A stretch of DNA of 64,000 nt from Piliocolobus tephrosceles. Lineage: Eukaryota; Chordata; Mammalia; Primates; Cercopithecidae. The translations under genes and the position numbers were made by a program. The notes under the pieces were generated by a model, which was not told the DNA's origin, did not search any database, and saw only the letters and a list, made by a program, of their open reading frames with translations. Positions 10,185 through 22,762 of this stretch are shown here, piece by piece; within the stretch, counting starts at the first letter, position 1; the number at the start of each line of letters is the position of its first letter. Location: assembly GCF_002776525.5 (NCBI RefSeq), contig NC_045443.1, forward strand, positions 58,583,277-58,647,276, in the 5' to 3' direction.

Positions 10185-11150
10185 CCAACAGTCTTTAGGA
10201 ATGACAACATCTGGTGTTTAATATAAAATTGATAGTACTCAGAATCCAATAAAAAAACTGACAAGATATGTGAAGAAGCTGAAAAAAATATGACCTATCA
10301 TAGGACGTATAGTATACAGAAATAGAACCAGAAATGAAATGATAGAGATGATGGAATTAACAGACAAGAACTTTAAAATCTTTGTTGCAAATACATGAAT
10401 TTATAAGAAAAATATGGATAAAATAAAAAGAAAAACAAAAATAAAAATTTAACAAAACAGAAATTTTAGAGATGAGAAATTTCGTTATCTGAAATTAACG
10501 TTTTGCTACAAAGTGTTACCAGCAGATTTGCTACTGAAGAAAAAGATCAGTGAACTTGAAGATGTAGCAATAGAAACTATCCAAAATGAATCCTAGAGAG
10601 TAAAATGGCTGAAAAAATTAAAAATTATTAGTGACCTACATGAAAATATAAAATATTCTAACCTACATGGTCTCATAATTGGGAAATATGAAGGGATTCA
10701 GAAAAAAAAAAAATACACAGAGATACACTAAAAGTTTCTTTATTTGATTAAAACTATAAATCTATGGATCCACAAAACACAACCAACCACACAGTAAAGC
10801 ATGTCATCCTCAAATTACTGAAAACCAGTGGTAAAGAGAAAATTTGCAAAGTAGTCAGGGAAGAAGTTACATTGTGTTCCATGGAACAAATATAATATTG
10901 ATCACAAACATCCTATGAGGAACCAGGCAAATCAAAAACTTTGGAAAAATATTATCTATGTGCTAAAAGAAAAAAAATGTCAACCTAAAATTTTTACCTG
11001 GTAAAAATATCTTTCACAAATTAAGACAAAATAACATTTTTTTTCTGAAAAAGTAAAAGCTGAGTAAATATGTCACCAGCAAAACTGAACTACAAAAATT
11101 GTGATTTTATTAAAAGGAAAATGATATATCCACACAGGAACTAATGGTTT
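10185..11150 (+). mobile_element. HAL1/old L1 ORF1-region remnant
   Basis: The text keeps the order of an old L1 (HAL1-like) ORF1 segment. It runs 'gaaatgatagagatgatgga', 'cagtgaacttgaagatgtag', 'atagaaactatccaaaatga', 'aaaccagtggtaaagagaaa', 'tgtcaacctaaaatttttacc' and 'caaaagga...atgatat'. Many stops and frameshifts make it a dead fragment. No ORF2 follows, which fits HAL1 or a truncated L1M; I cannot separate the two. Confidence 0.7.
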
Positions 11151-11159
11151 GTTATATTT

Positions 11160-12397
11160 TACTTCCTGTGCTTACTTTGAGTAGGTAAAGATTTGACATG
11201 GAATTACTGCCTTATAAATATGATGACCAATATTTTATTTTGAAACTTCCTATTTCTTTTATGTCTCAGTCAGTGAGCAGGTTGCTGCTTAGTAACCATA
11301 GTATAAACACATTCTAGACCAGACATTTGTGGTTAAAAATTAATTAATATCCCTCAAATTTTTCCAATTAATTTGTTTCAGACTATTCAGCATTTTTATT
11401 GAGGAGCTTGACTTTGAAATTTGGTTCAATTCCTGTAATTCGTGCATTATTTCATCATGTAGAACAATTTTACTATATTCTTCTTTTTTATATTTAATGC
11501 TTTTTATTTAGTTTGGTAAAACTGAAATTAAACCAATTATTTGGTGGTATAATCTAATGTTTGATTAAACTAATTTTAATTTCACTTGAAGTACATCTTC
11601 AGAATTTTCTATCATGCCTTACTCAACCCACTAGAGAATTAATTAAAACTTTGCAGATTAATTGAACAAATTTGAATTATTTTGAAATGTAATTAATCTT
11701 TCATTATTTTTAACTTTTTCTATAATGTATAAGCTAATTTATTGACTATGCCACAATATTTATCTATTCTTTTAACCAAGATTAGTTTTAAACAAACTAT
11801 ATTTTCCTGAATTTTATATATATATATGTGTGTGTATATATATTTATATGTATATGTATTTATATGTATATATATATTTATATACATGAAAATTACAGTT
11901 GCAACAGAACTACACAGCTTATTCTAAGAAAGAGGAAAATATACTGTTTTATTAGGAAATCAGGTTGAATAGAAATCTATTTACTATATTTTCATTCATC
12001 AAACTCAAGAACATTTTTTACCTAAAATATGTTGTGTCATGTGCACATCACTTAGCTATAAAGAATGAAAAAATAGTTTATTGAATTCATCCAAACAGTT
12101 CTCACAGGAAGATTTTACTGTCAGCCCAAATGGAAATAGCTTAACATGATAAATGTTTCTTAGAGTGGAGTCTGTCCACCAAAGGTAGATTTATAAATGC
12201 ATGAAATCCCATGCTTCTATACACAGATTGCTGAAACATTTTAACAATATCAACTATTTCTTTAAATAAAGATTTTCTCCAATTCACAAAACTTTATGAT
12301 TCTGACTTTATAAAAAAGGAACTTGAAAGAAAGACAATGTTTTATTATTTTCCTTTCCAGTTAAGTGTTCAGGTAAGCATATTGTATTTTTGTTATT
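11160..12397. other. Unassigned AT-rich sequence with a TA-rich simple repeat
   Basis: This is very AT-rich. Bases 11814-11885 are an imperfect (TA)n/(TATATG)n repeat. Elsewhere 'aattaatt'-type words are common and I recognise no transposon or gene. Confidence 0.35.
11814..11885 (+). repeat. TA-rich imperfect microsatellite
   Basis: Alternating TA units with TG and TTTATATG interruptions cover about 72 bases. Such tracts are easily unwound and polymorphic. Confidence 0.9.
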
Positions 12398-12808
12398 TGT
12401 GTTAGGCCTCTCTCACATTGCTATGAAGAAATACCTGAGACTGGGTAATTTATAAAGAAAAGAGGTTCAATTGGCTCACAGTTTACAGGCTTTATAGGAA
12501 GCATGGTGTTGGCATCTGTTCAGCTTCTAGTGAAGCCTCAGGGAGCTTACAATCATGGCAGAGGGGAAGGGGGAACAGGCATGTCATATAGTGAAAGCAA
12601 GAGCAGGAAAGAGAGCAAGAATGGGACAGGCGGTGTCACAAACTTTTAAATGACCAGTTCTCACAAGAACTCACTATCATGAAGACAGCACCATTCATGA
12701 GGGATCTCCCTTCATGACCCAAATACTTCCCACCAGGATCTATCTCCAGCATTGGGGATTACAATTTAACATGAGACTTGGGCAGGGACAAATATCTAAA
12801 CTCTATCA
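12398..12808 (-). mobile_element. MST-type MaLR LTR (solo), antisense
   Basis: A complete solo LTR is read backwards. Diagnostic text includes 'gaaatacctgagactggg', 'ttggctcacagtttacagg', 'cttacaatcatggcagagg', 'cacaagaactcactatcatg', 'catgagggatctcc' and 'gacaaatatctaaact'. The flanks ttatt and atatt match at 4 of 5 positions, compatible with a target duplication but weak in AT-rich DNA. Confidence 0.85.
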
Positions 12809-14172
12809 ATATTGTATAATACATAGTATTATAGATGTAATTTTCTACCACACAGCATATAAGTGACCTAATAATCTGTTTTTGCTAATAATGTATATTT
12901 GCAGATATCTGACCAAAGGCTCTTCAGTCACTGGATGAAGACAAAAACTTGCAGGAGATGACTCCAGTCAGAACAGGAAAAGAACACATATACATACATA
13001 TATGTGTGTCAAACATGTATGTGAACACATGTTCATGTGTTCACACGCTTACAAACTACCTATAACACAACCTGAAACAATAAGGCATCAAAAATAGAGT
13101 GTAAAAGAACAGGTGAATCATATCCATACACCATTTTCAAGTAAAAGTCACAAAAGGAATAAAGCATAGGACCTGTAATTGATGATGAAAAGCTCTTATG
13201 AACAATGAGGGGAGACTGTAAAATATTCATATCAATCTTTACAGACATCCTCTCTCACAGTGATAAAAACATATCCAGCATTGCCATAGACATTTCCATT
13301 GATATATTATTAGCAGCATCCATCAATCTACAAGTTGCATTGAGATATCAGTGAAATTTGACAGTCTTCTGATTGCACTTTCTAAGGCCTGAATCTTTCT
13401 GCTTTTCATCTTTCTGACTTCAATCTCCAGCCAATTTTATCTCAACATCTTGCTCCATTGCATTTTGTAACTACTTGATATATCTTTATGTTTCCTGCTA
13501 TTTGCAAGTTAATGTTTCATGTTTTAAGCTTCATAATAAGAGAAAATACAGAAATTTAAAAGTCTAAGAATATAAAGCTTCTACTAAAAGTTACTATTTT
13601 CCTCTTTTACCCAAAAGGCTAGTTTTTTTTTAAATAAAATAGTTTTTAAAATAAAGAAGGTAATTCTTTTATATCCTTTATTTAAACCCATATTTAAGAA
13701 TGTATTTATTAAACCTTTTCCTCATTTTTCCAGATACTTTTATCATTTATTTTTGCATATTATGACTCATCAATTTTGTTTTAAATGCCTTAAAACTAAA
13801 TGGGAAAACATGCTAAATTATCCTGAAATGAAGTTTTTAGTTAAAATCCAATGCATAACATTGTAAATCTACTGCAAGTTTAGATAATACTACATTAATA
13901 AATAAACACAATAGGGTGATATTTAAATGTAAACTAATTTTAATAAATGACACTAAAAAATTTTCCTAGAAGGCACCTATGCAAAAAAGTCTAGTGATAA
14001 GTCAGTGAATCTGCATTTAGGCATCCCCCTGACAGTGGGGTTACAGTATATTCCTGAATACCTCCCCTAAATTCCAATGTGAATTTGCATGGCGTGTTTT
14101 CAGTTACATATTTCTAAAATATATTTACACAATCCCAATTTGAACCTGTGGGGGTGTATAAGATCAACGATC
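12809..14172. other. Unassigned AT-rich sequence
   Basis: No gene or named repeat is recognised. It contains a short perfect palindrome at 13021-13044, listed separately, and a small minus-strand frame at 13060-13248 with no domain. Confidence 0.3.
13021..13044. repeat. Perfect inverted repeat, 11-base arms
   Basis: gtgaacacatg and its exact complement catgtgttcac are separated by two T. The arms could form a hairpin or cruciform. It lies in an ACATAT/ATGTGT-rich stretch (12985-13050), so it may be a by-product of simple-sequence slippage. Confidence 0.9.
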
Positions 14173-14375
14173 ATAAGAATGATAACTAATGTTTACTGAA
14201 ACCTTAATATATTCTTGGACTTTATAAGGACGTTATACAGGTTTTTTTTCATTTAATCCTCACAATAGCCCTATGCAGTACACAGTATTATTTTACTCAT
14301 TTCACTGAAAACAAAAAACAAAAAAAAAAAAAAACTAAATTTCAAAAAAGCTAAGAAAGTTGCCCTAGTATACAA
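14173..14375 (-). mobile_element. MIR SINE, antisense
   Basis: Antisense MIR landmarks are present: 'gaatgataactaatgtttactg', cut at the start, then 'tttcatttaatcctcacaatagccctatg' and 'ttattttactcatttcactga'. The end is marked by 'agttgccc'. An A-rich expansion (14290-14334) interrupts it. Confidence 0.8.
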
Positions 14376-14544
14376 AGACTATATGAGAAATATTTGGGGA
14401 GCAGTGAATAGATTGATTCATCTGAAATAAATTTATATAGAACAGTGAGCAATGGAGAATACAAGGGTGGACAAACAGTTTGAACAAAATTAAATTTCTG
14501 AGAGCCAGGATAAAGTGTTTGGAGGGAATGTAAAATGTCTTGAC

Positions 14545-14702
14545 TAACGATTTGATTTTTGAATCAGATCAGGGTTGATTCCCATTTTTACCACTTACTA
14601 GTTAACCTCATGAGATCATTAAGAATATTAAACGAGAAGAATGAGATGGTACATGGTGGAAGCTCATTAGTACATGCTCAGTAACTTTCAGTTTTCAACC
14701 AT
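14545..14702 (+). mobile_element. MIR SINE fragment, sense
   Basis: Sense-strand MIR text with 'ccatttttaccacttactag', 'attaaacgagaagaatgagatggtacatgg' and 'gctcattagtacatgctcagtaa' corresponds to the tRNA-related middle and the 3' part. It is degenerate. With the antisense MIR upstream it makes a divergent pair. Confidence 0.65.
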
Positions 14703-14887
14703 GTCATTGAAAGGTGTTGAGCAGATATTAGGTTGAGATAGCAGTCTTCAAGATATCTCTCTAATGTAAATAATAAATTATAAAATATACAAATTGGATG
14801 TAACAATGTCAATTAAGAACTAAACTGCATTGTTAGAATTCTGTTTCCTTTAGGGCCTGGTAATGGCAGTGAGAGAGAAAATAATAG

Positions 14888-15015
14888 GAAAGGAAAGGAA
14901 AGGAAGAGGAGGGAAGGAAAAAGAAAAGGAGGAGAGTGGAGGGAAGGGAAGGGGAGGGAAAGGAAAGGAAAGCAGAGACATTTGTAAAAAAAAAAAAAAA
15001 ATTTAAAAAAAAATA
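14888..15015 (+). repeat. GGAAA-rich purine tract followed by an A-run
   Basis: Units of GGAAA, GGGAAGG and AGGAGG run from 14888 to 14972, followed by an A-rich tract at about 14986-15012. The minus strand yields a meaningless F/S/L-rich frame (14833-15027). No SINE body precedes it. Confidence 0.92.
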
Positions 15016-16139
15016 TGTCTTGGACAATGTGTGAATAAAGAGTTCAGGTTTCCAAATTTAAATAATCGTGGATTTTTATAGATGGACTTTCATCTAGACT
15101 AGTCAAATGTTTTGATTTCATTTGTAACATTCTTGCCAAGTAGCTACAGAATATATTTTGAACAAACTGCTAACAGGAATAGGCTCTTAAAATAGATCTT
15201 TCTACTTCCAGGCAACTTTAACTATTTAAAAGCAAGCTCCTCATCATAGGGACCTGAAAATTTCATACTTATCTAATACTCTTGATATTAGTCTCTGAAT
15301 CTATGCAGTCTGACCCCATTTCCATATATAAAGTCATTCATGTAACCTAACCACTACCCGCCTTCTACAAAGGCCCTCAGCCCATTAAATTATTTGTAAA
15401 CTGAGATTTTTTAATTTCACTATCCTTGTTCTTCTTCCTTTAGTGAGCTTTGGTTTGTCATACTCTTTGAAAGAGTAGAACTCAAGATATGACCTCTTTT
15501 CTTGGAGAGTGGGCAAAATTAACTGTTGTGTAGGGAAGCTAACCACTTAGGTACATCCAAGGATGCAATGCAGGTGTCCAAGGTTCTAGGGAGAAGTACC
15601 AACACACTCTGCCTAGAGAAGAGTGACTTCTGTGATGATGGAAGTCTCCACAATGGAGTAAGATTTCAACCTAGATGATTAGGAATTTCTGACTTAAAAG
15701 AGAATAATATCAGTCCATATATTTCAATGTACAGAGTTTGAAGAAAAAATATGACATGCTAGAGTAAAAACTGTTGAATCGATGAGGGATGAATTAAATT
15801 TTAAAGTTCATGAAGAATAACTCTAAATAGAATAATGTTGAAAACACTTCAATTAGATAAAATGGTTTATTACTACTTTTTTAAGATCACTAAAATCACG
15901 AATTTGTTTTCTTCATACTTGTCTCTGGTATGCTTTACTCAACCTGAATTTAAGAAGTTAATTCATTGAATTCAACACTTAAGTAATCAGTCAAGCAAAC
16001 TGTAATTTTTTCTGTCATGATTACTATATATTTTTCTTACCTCTCCAATTTCTAATTTTTGTCAGTTTTGTTCATCCTATTATAGTACATAGTGGCTAGA
16101 ACACAGCATTAGGAATTCTGCCTATTATATTGCACATCA
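15016..16139. other. Unassigned sequence
   Basis: I recognise no gene or named repeat. The 15430-15700 part is less AT-rich ('gtcatactctttgaaagag', 'ctctgcctagagaagagtg') and might be an old LTR, but no ends are visible. Confidence 0.3.
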
Positions 16140-17265
16140 CACACAAAAATTAAATCAAAATGGACTACAGACCTACAGGTAAATTTTAAAAGTAAAAAAC
16201 TTCTAAAAATACAAGAGAAAATATTTGTGACCTTAGGTTAGGCAACAGTCTCTCATATACAACATCAAAGGCATGATCTTTAAAGAAAAAGAATGGTAAA
16301 TTGAACTTATTCAAAATTAAGAATGTTTCCTTTTCTAAAAGCACACATCCAAGCTACAGGTTCAGATAAAAAATTTGTAAATCACATGTCTGATAAAGAA
16401 CTTGTTCCCAGAACACAGAAAAAGTATTTGAAACACAATAATTTTAAAAAGCGTACAACTAAAAAAGAAAAGGAAAAAAGATTTTAAAAGATACTTTAAA
16501 GAAACACATGACATATGATCATTTGAAAAGATGCTCAATAAATTTAAAACCACATGAGATACCACTGCGTACCCATTAGAATAGCTAAAATTAAAGACTG
16601 ACCATATCAAGTGACCTTGAGGATGTGGAATGACTGGAGCATTCCTACACTACCGGTGGAAATGTAAAATGATTCAAGCACTTTTCAAAATAGTTTATCA
16701 GCATCTAAAAAATAAACATGAAATTGTTAATTATTGACTTATTGCAGTCCTACCTAGGTATCTATGCAGAAGGAATAAAAGCTTATGTTCATACAAACAT
16801 ATATAGCAGTTTTATTTATAATCACCAAAAACTGGAAAAGGAATAATCAAACTGTGCTATAATCATACAATGTAATATTATTAATTAAAAGAAGTAAATT
16901 ATGACACATGAAAGTACACGTGTTGACGTATGATCACGGATGAATCTCAAAGTAATCATGCTGAGTAAAAAAGCCAGATCAAAAAAGCACACGCTATTAA
17001 TCTCATTAAAGAATTCTACAAAATACAAACTAATTTATAAATGATAGCAGATAAGTGATTGCCTGGGGATAAAAGCAGGTGGGGAGGAGCAGGTGGGATG
17101 GATTATGAAATGGCAGAAGTAAACATATAAGATGATGAATATGTTTATTATAATGATTGTTATAAGGGATGTGTAGTTACAAACATTTTTAATTATCAAA
17201 TTGTACACATTAACTGTACAGCTTATTGCATGTGAATTATATCTCAATAGAAATGCTTTGAAAAG
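16140..17265 (+). mobile_element. L1M LINE 3' portion (ORF2 end plus 3' UTR)
   Basis: The order matches the end of an old L1. 'aatcaaaatggactacagac' comes first, then 'ttgaaaagatgctcaata', 'accacatgagataccactgcg', 'gaggatgtggaatgactgg' and 'atagcagttttatttataatc', and the 3' UTR phrase 'agtgattgcctggggataaaag', ending near 'aattatatctcaatag'. All frames are broken, so it is a dead, 5'-truncated copy. Confidence 0.88.
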
Positions 17266-17636
17266 TAATACCTCAGGTGATTCTTTCAATTTGAACATAG
17301 CTTCCAACAGTTTGTTGGATGATGGGTGATCTTCATCCTTAGGCCTTATCTCTGTATGAGTTGTAAAACTAATTTTAAAAAACAAAACAATATTTATATT
17401 TCTCAGCTATTACTTAAGAACTCGGAAGAGAAGGATAATGGTAAAGGATGGAAAGTATCTCATTAAGCCTAGAAATAAGGACTTTGATAGAAGGTCTGAA
17501 TAATCAGAAGGAAGAAAAGACTCAAATAGCCCTGGGAAGTCTTTCACTGTAAATGGGCAGAGTAACCCTGTAGATACCTCAGTTAAAGTACTCACCATTT
17601 TTTTGGTAAATGTTTATTTTATTTATCTTTCTATTT

Positions 17637-17715
17637 AGACTTGGAGCTCTTTTAAGAGAGGAATTTTGGTCTTTTCTATCCATTGCCTAGCATAATTCCT
17701 GACACATATCTATGC
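17637..17715 (+). repeat. L2 3'-end fragment
   Basis: 'agacttggagctctttt...aggaattttggtc...attgcctagcataattcctgacacat' follows the sense L2 end, 'agactgtaagctcc...cctagaacagtgcctggcacat'. It is short and degenerate. Bases 17266-17636 before it are unassigned. Confidence 0.45.
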
Positions 17716-17819
17716 TCAGTTGGAAATAATATAAATGGCCCCCAAAAAATCTTAGCTACACTTTCTTATTTTTTTGCAACTTTACAGAAATTACCTCTAA
17801 TCTTTAAAATGAACATACA

Positions 17820-17962
17820 AGACAGACATTATTACTTTCATTACAAAAAAATTAAAAGTATTTGATTCAGAGGTTTAAATGACTTGTCTGAGTTAATTCT
17901 GCAAGTAAGTGGTAAACCCAGGATTTCTGGTGGAGGTAGCATTTAAAGCTAGGCCTGCTGAG
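17820..17962 (-). mobile_element. MIR SINE, antisense
   Basis: 'gacattattactttcattac', 'gacttgtctgagttaattctgcaagtaagtgg', split by small changes, and 'taaacccaggatt' follow antisense MIR text. It is degenerate but the order is kept. Confidence 0.68.
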
Positions 17963-20714
17963 TACAACAACCATGGTTTTGCCACTACATCTTGTGGATA
18001 CCAACAGGTACCTTCAAATTCAGAAAATTGGTTATTATGATTTGAATTTGAAACCATAATAAAATATGGTGAACAGACTTCCTTTTCCTTTATTGATCTT
18101 GAAGAGATAGAATTGGAATACATCTTTAGAAGAATATTCTCTATTGAAAAGTCTAGTTCCAGAAGAAATGCTGGATCTAGTTTTATGTAAAGTAAAAAAC
18201 ATATCCAGGGGATTGTGAATTGTGGTTCTGAAGCATTTCATAGGTGTAATGGAGAATTTCAATTCTTTAGACACTTATCAGAAGTTTTATTCAGCTAAAA
18301 ACGTTATCTGATAAGTTGCTGACCTTCCTTACTGAAAATGTCATCTTTTAGAAGATAAAAGAAGTGATGATTGAAACCACAAATGACATGTGGGAGCAGA
18401 TAAAAGGAGACGGGAATAGAAGTGATGCCATTAGGGAAGCATATTATTAACTGCCTGGTCAAATGAAGAGAATGGATGTGTTCCTCACACAGATCGATAT
18501 CCAAGTTGAACATCTCTTAGAACTTCCATTGTGCACTGCACTCCAGATTGATTTTATTGTACTAACTCCAGTACACCTTCTCTCTCATTGTCACCATCAT
18601 TATCCACAACACACTTCAATATTATTATCAATAATACTTAGGAAATTAAGAAGAGAGTAAAAGACTGGTAAATACAACATTTATGTTGGTTCTTGACATT
18701 TGAAATGGAAGTAATGAGTAGGTTTATTATAATAAATGTCCACTAGGTAAATAGAGCTATGTGTCTGGAACACTGAAGGAAGCTGACGTTGATGAAGGTT
18801 TTGAAGCCATATGTACAGATGCAGAATCAAAGCTTTGGAAGTAAAAGAGGTCCCTAAAGAAAAGACTATAGCGAAAACAGCATCAGGACAGTGACAGAAG
18901 CTATTACCCAAGGATGTGGGGTAATGTTAGCACAGGAGAGAGGACAAATCAAGGTTTTTGTTGAAGTGGGACCTATCATGTTTGTAAGCCAATTTGCACT
19001 TAATTTTTACGTTAAAAATTCAAGTATCCTGTAAGGCAATAGCTCACTTTGCAATGAAGTCTCATCTAGTGTTATTTTAAATCTTAAAAAGGTTACTTAG
19101 AAGCATGGAAACATTACATCTGGGTGAGAATGTTAAAGAGCAAATGCACCTATATCCAATTAAAAAGATGCTTCTGTGGCCACTGATACCATCTTGGTTG
19201 AATGCCTTATATGTACTACTCAAAGGAGCTTTGTGGTTCTTTAGAGAAACTCATTTTCTGGCAGAAGTTTGAAAGCATTTCTGGTATTAAAAAGGAAATC
19301 AATGAGAGGATAAAAAAGCAAGAAGGATGTGTGGTAAACTCTCATTTAAAAACCTGTACACTCAACAGAATGCCTCTTTGCAACCTTTGAATGAGACAAG
19401 TCTTCTTTAATTTCAAATGGAACAGCCTGTGTTCCATATTTCTTAGCCTGGCTGACATAGAGGTCACAGATTTACTGTGGGACAAGTTAGAATCACTTAT
19501 ATATTATCCTAAATTTAGATTTGGCCTAGATTTTTGCTGAAATGATGAGAGGCATGGCAATAAAATGGAACTTTGCTGCTTTTATCATTTTCTGCTTGCA
19601 GAGTTAAAAAAAAATCATAAAATAAATTGTGCTTAAAGAAACCACTGAACTCATCAAACTCTGCCTCCTTAAAATGATTAAGTCATTTTATCTCCCAACC
19701 AGTCTTGAACTGGTTTCTAAGTGACCTTGTGACATGTCCTGAATAGCCTTTCTGAGCAGGCAAGTAGAATCTATATGAATATGACAATAAACAGCTGTAG
19801 TAGTGTTCAGTTTCAGTCTTCAATCTTTGAGATCCTTTATAGATGCTCCCCAACCACTCCCCCACATGTTCACTCTAGTCACTATTATCCCAGAAGAGTA
19901 CTGAGCCAATTTATTTATTGATCACTATAAAAGGCAATGTACTGTGTTGCTGGAGGTGCACCCACCTCCTAAAAAATTTACAATTGAAGAGGCAAGATGT
20001 AATTCCATGAAAGCTTTAATAACAAATATTAGAAGAGCTCAATCAGTAATATACTGCTTAGAAAAAGAAGAGATCACTTTAAGATGGAATGACCAAATAA
20101 TAATGCCTTTAAGATATGATAAAATAATACAGCTCTGGTCCAACAAAAGTATTCGAGGCTAAAGAGTTCATTCATTCTAGTAGTATCTCTCTAGTAACTC
20201 TTTGCTTATCTGCTCCTGCCTAAGTACCAGATTTTCACCTTCCACAGACAGGCATGTCCACAATTTACATCATAACATATCCCAGTGAATATCATATAAT
20301 GGACCCCAACTAACCCTTTTTAGCCTTACAGTGTAGACCACACAACAAATCCAGTGAGTTATACACATCATTGGATTTAAGCCGGAACATACAAGTGCAA
20401 CTGGAATGCCTTAAAAAAGGCACCATAGAATCTGTATCTATCAGGATTTAGCCCTCACCAGTCATCTGGTGCACAAAGCACCCAGCATCAGTGTGCTCAT
20501 CATGAATGAACAGGATTAAGCCTAGGAGAAGGGAACTAGTCAGAAACCAGAAAACACACAAGGATGTGGAGGCAGTAATACCTTGCTCTCCCTGATATCA
20601 TCAACAGTTAGACATCAATCATGAAACAAAATCCAACATAAAGCACTAAGATCCACCTCTATCCTGGGATCTGTAGAGAGGGCTGATCAAGGAAAAAAGA
20701 AGAATAACAGGGTT
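17963..20714. other. Unassigned sequence, no gene seen
   Basis: About 2.75 kb without a recognised repeat. Several frames of 60-79 codons (for example 18035-18274 and 18681-18911 on minus, 19944-20162 on plus) have no start context, domain or codon-usage signal. The 20180-20700 part is less AT-rich ('ccagcatcagtgtgctcatc', 'ctatcctgggatctgtagag') and could be an old LTR or single-copy DNA. Confidence 0.3.
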
Positions 20715-20731
20715 AAGAAGTACGTAAGAGA

Positions 20732-21044
20732 GGTTGGGCACCGTGACTCACGCCTGTAATCCCAGCACTTTGAGAGGCTGAGGCGGGTGGATCACCTGAG
20801 GTCAGGAGTTCAAGATCAGCCTGGCCAACACGCTAAAACTCCATCTCTACTAAAAATACAAAAATTAGTCAGGTGTGGTGGCATGTGCCTGTAATCTCAG
20901 TTACTCAGAAGGCAGAGGCAGGAGAACAGCTTGAACCTGGGAGGCGGAGGCTGCAGTGAGCCAAGATCGCACCACTGCACTCCAGCCTGGGCAACAAGAA
21001 TGAAACTCAATCTTTTTCTTTTCCTCTCTCTCTCTTTTTTTTTA
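20732..21044 (+). mobile_element. Alu SINE with a pyrimidine-rich tail
   Basis: This is a full dimeric Alu from 'ggttgggcaccgtgactcacg' to 'caacaagaatgaaactcaa'. A 17-base target duplication (20715-20731 and 21045-21061, one mismatch) starts aagaagtac and ends taagaga. Instead of an A-tail, the 3' end before the duplication is about 33 bases of T and C (TCTTTTTCTTTTCC, CTCTCTCT, then a T-run). That is unusual for a retroposed Alu in this orientation. Confidence 0.93.
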
Positions 21045-21195
21045 AAGAAGTACTTAAGAGAAACAGAAATGGTGTCAGCTAGAGTCCAGGGCATATTAGA
21101 AATTCCATGTAAATGAATAAAATGACTATTAGAAAAACATTTAGAACTATTTAGAATATAATAACCAAAAAGAATCGCAGATCACTGAGAGGCAC

Positions 21196-21300
21196 TAATT
21201 TATTCAACAAATATTAATTGAACAACCCCTGTATTCCAGGAATCATTCTGATTTTAGAGATACTTCAGAAATCAAAATAAATACAGATTTACACCATCAG
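21196..21300 (-). repeat. L2 3' end, antisense
   Basis: 'atttattcaacaaatattaattgaac', interrupted slightly, then 'ccaggaatcattctg' and 'gagatacttcagaaatcaaaataaa' follow the antisense L2 end ('ttcaacaaatatttattgagc...ccaggcactgttctaggcgctggggatac'). Confidence 0.62.
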
Positions 21301-21794
21301 TAGAGTTCCTCGTGATGGCATGGAGATACATGCACACATACACATGTACACATAGGCACATATATGCACCACATATAACTATATTTATGTCATATGGTGG
21401 TAAATACAATGAAACAAAGCAAATCGGAGAAAAGATATTGAAGGTGGTAGGAAGGGGGATTTACCAAGTAGCGATTTTAAATACCATGGTAGAGAAAGAC
21501 CACTGGAAAGTGCCATTTTAGAAAGTACTAAATAAATAGACTATCTTTTCCCTTTCTTTTCTGGCATCCTCATGAGGAGGAGAAAAATTCATTGCATAAT
21601 TATTATCATACTTTTATTACTTCATTCAATATATTCTAATCTTGCATTCAGGATCCAATTTTATATTGAATAGAGCTACATGAATTCTGATCTTCTCATG
21701 AAGGAAATAAATTGCTGCTACCCAGCAGTATCATGGATGTCCTCAGTCACAGAATGGATAAAAGATTATTAATAATCCTGGTGATTTAGTATGT
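21301..21794. other. Unassigned, with an ACAC/ACAT-rich patch
   Basis: Bases 21330-21380 are an imperfect CA/CACATA simple repeat. The rest is AT-rich and unassigned. The frame at 21312-21521 starts in the simple repeat and is not credible. Confidence 0.4.
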
Positions 21795-21973
21795 AAGGGA
21801 CAACTGTTTCATGTATTCCCGTTTTACTAAACACTGCTCCATGCCAGACATTAACAAATTCTAGGAACACAAGAGAAACACAGCTGCCTTTATGGAGCTT
21901 GCAGTCCAGAACGGTCAACCTATGTGCTTTGATGTAAACAGTGGAAATGGAAAAAAAAAAAAAAAAAAAAAAA
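21795..21973 (-). repeat. L2 fragment, antisense, ending in A23
   Basis: 'actaaacactgctccatgcc', 'ttctaggaacacaagagaaac' and 'ctttatggagcttgcagtcc' follow the antisense L2 3' region. An uninterrupted run of 23 A (21951-21973) follows in what would be the L2 body. Confidence 0.62.
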
Positions 21974-22274
21974 CAGGACTTAGCGACTGAATGAATTTGG
22001 GCAACATGAGATAGGGATAAGTCAGGAATTAATTTTAGATTGATATTATCAACACCTAGGGGTTTGAGAAAGCCACAAGCCACATAGTGACACAGCATTC
22101 CCCAGAATTAAAGCAGGTTTGAAGAATTCTAGAAAAGAGGTAAAGAGGTTTAAAGATGACTATGAGCTAAATAAAGACAAAACTGGTATTATCTGGGCTT
22201 AATAGAGCCTAGTTTCTAAATACAAATTGTATTGTTGTTAGCTTTTATTCCCAGGTCTTTTAAGTAGAAATGGA

Positions 22275-22762
22275 TTATTTTGCTGCTCTGCTAAAAATTC
22301 CTCCAATGAATCCCCATCTTCCTATAAGACCTCACATGATTTTCATCCTCTACCCTCATTCCTCATCTCTGCAATCATTGCTTCTATCTTCTGTCCCTCC
22401 TCAACTTTGATTACTTTTCCTCCACTCAGTGGTCGCCTTATTTGTCCTTGATTATGCCAAGTAATTCTTATCTCTTCCTGGAAAGAGGGTGCTCCAGATA
22501 GTCTCATGGATTCCCCATCACTTCATGCATGTCTCTACTCAGAGTAAATCTCATCTGATCAGAGAGGTCCTCATAAACAACCTTACCTAAAATAACACTT
22601 ATTTTCTCTATTCTTGTTCTAGTTTCTTTTGATTAATTATATATTTATTACAAATATAAGCTCCTTGAGAAGAGGGATTTTGTGTACTTTCTTCCTTTAT
22701 GCCCTTATGTAACTTCAATGTGTAGAACATAATATGCACTTAATTTATACTTTTGAATTGAC
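22275..22762 (+). mobile_element. L2 LINE 3' portion, sense
   Basis: This is one of the clearest L2 copies. The order is 'ctgctctgctaaaaattcctcc', shortened, then 'cttcatgcatgtctctactcag', 'atctgatcagagaggtcctc', 'cttacctaaaataacactta', 'ataagctccttgagaag' and the terminal 'gtagaacataatatgcactt'. It covers the last part of ORF2 and the 3' end; no frame survives. Confidence 0.85.
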
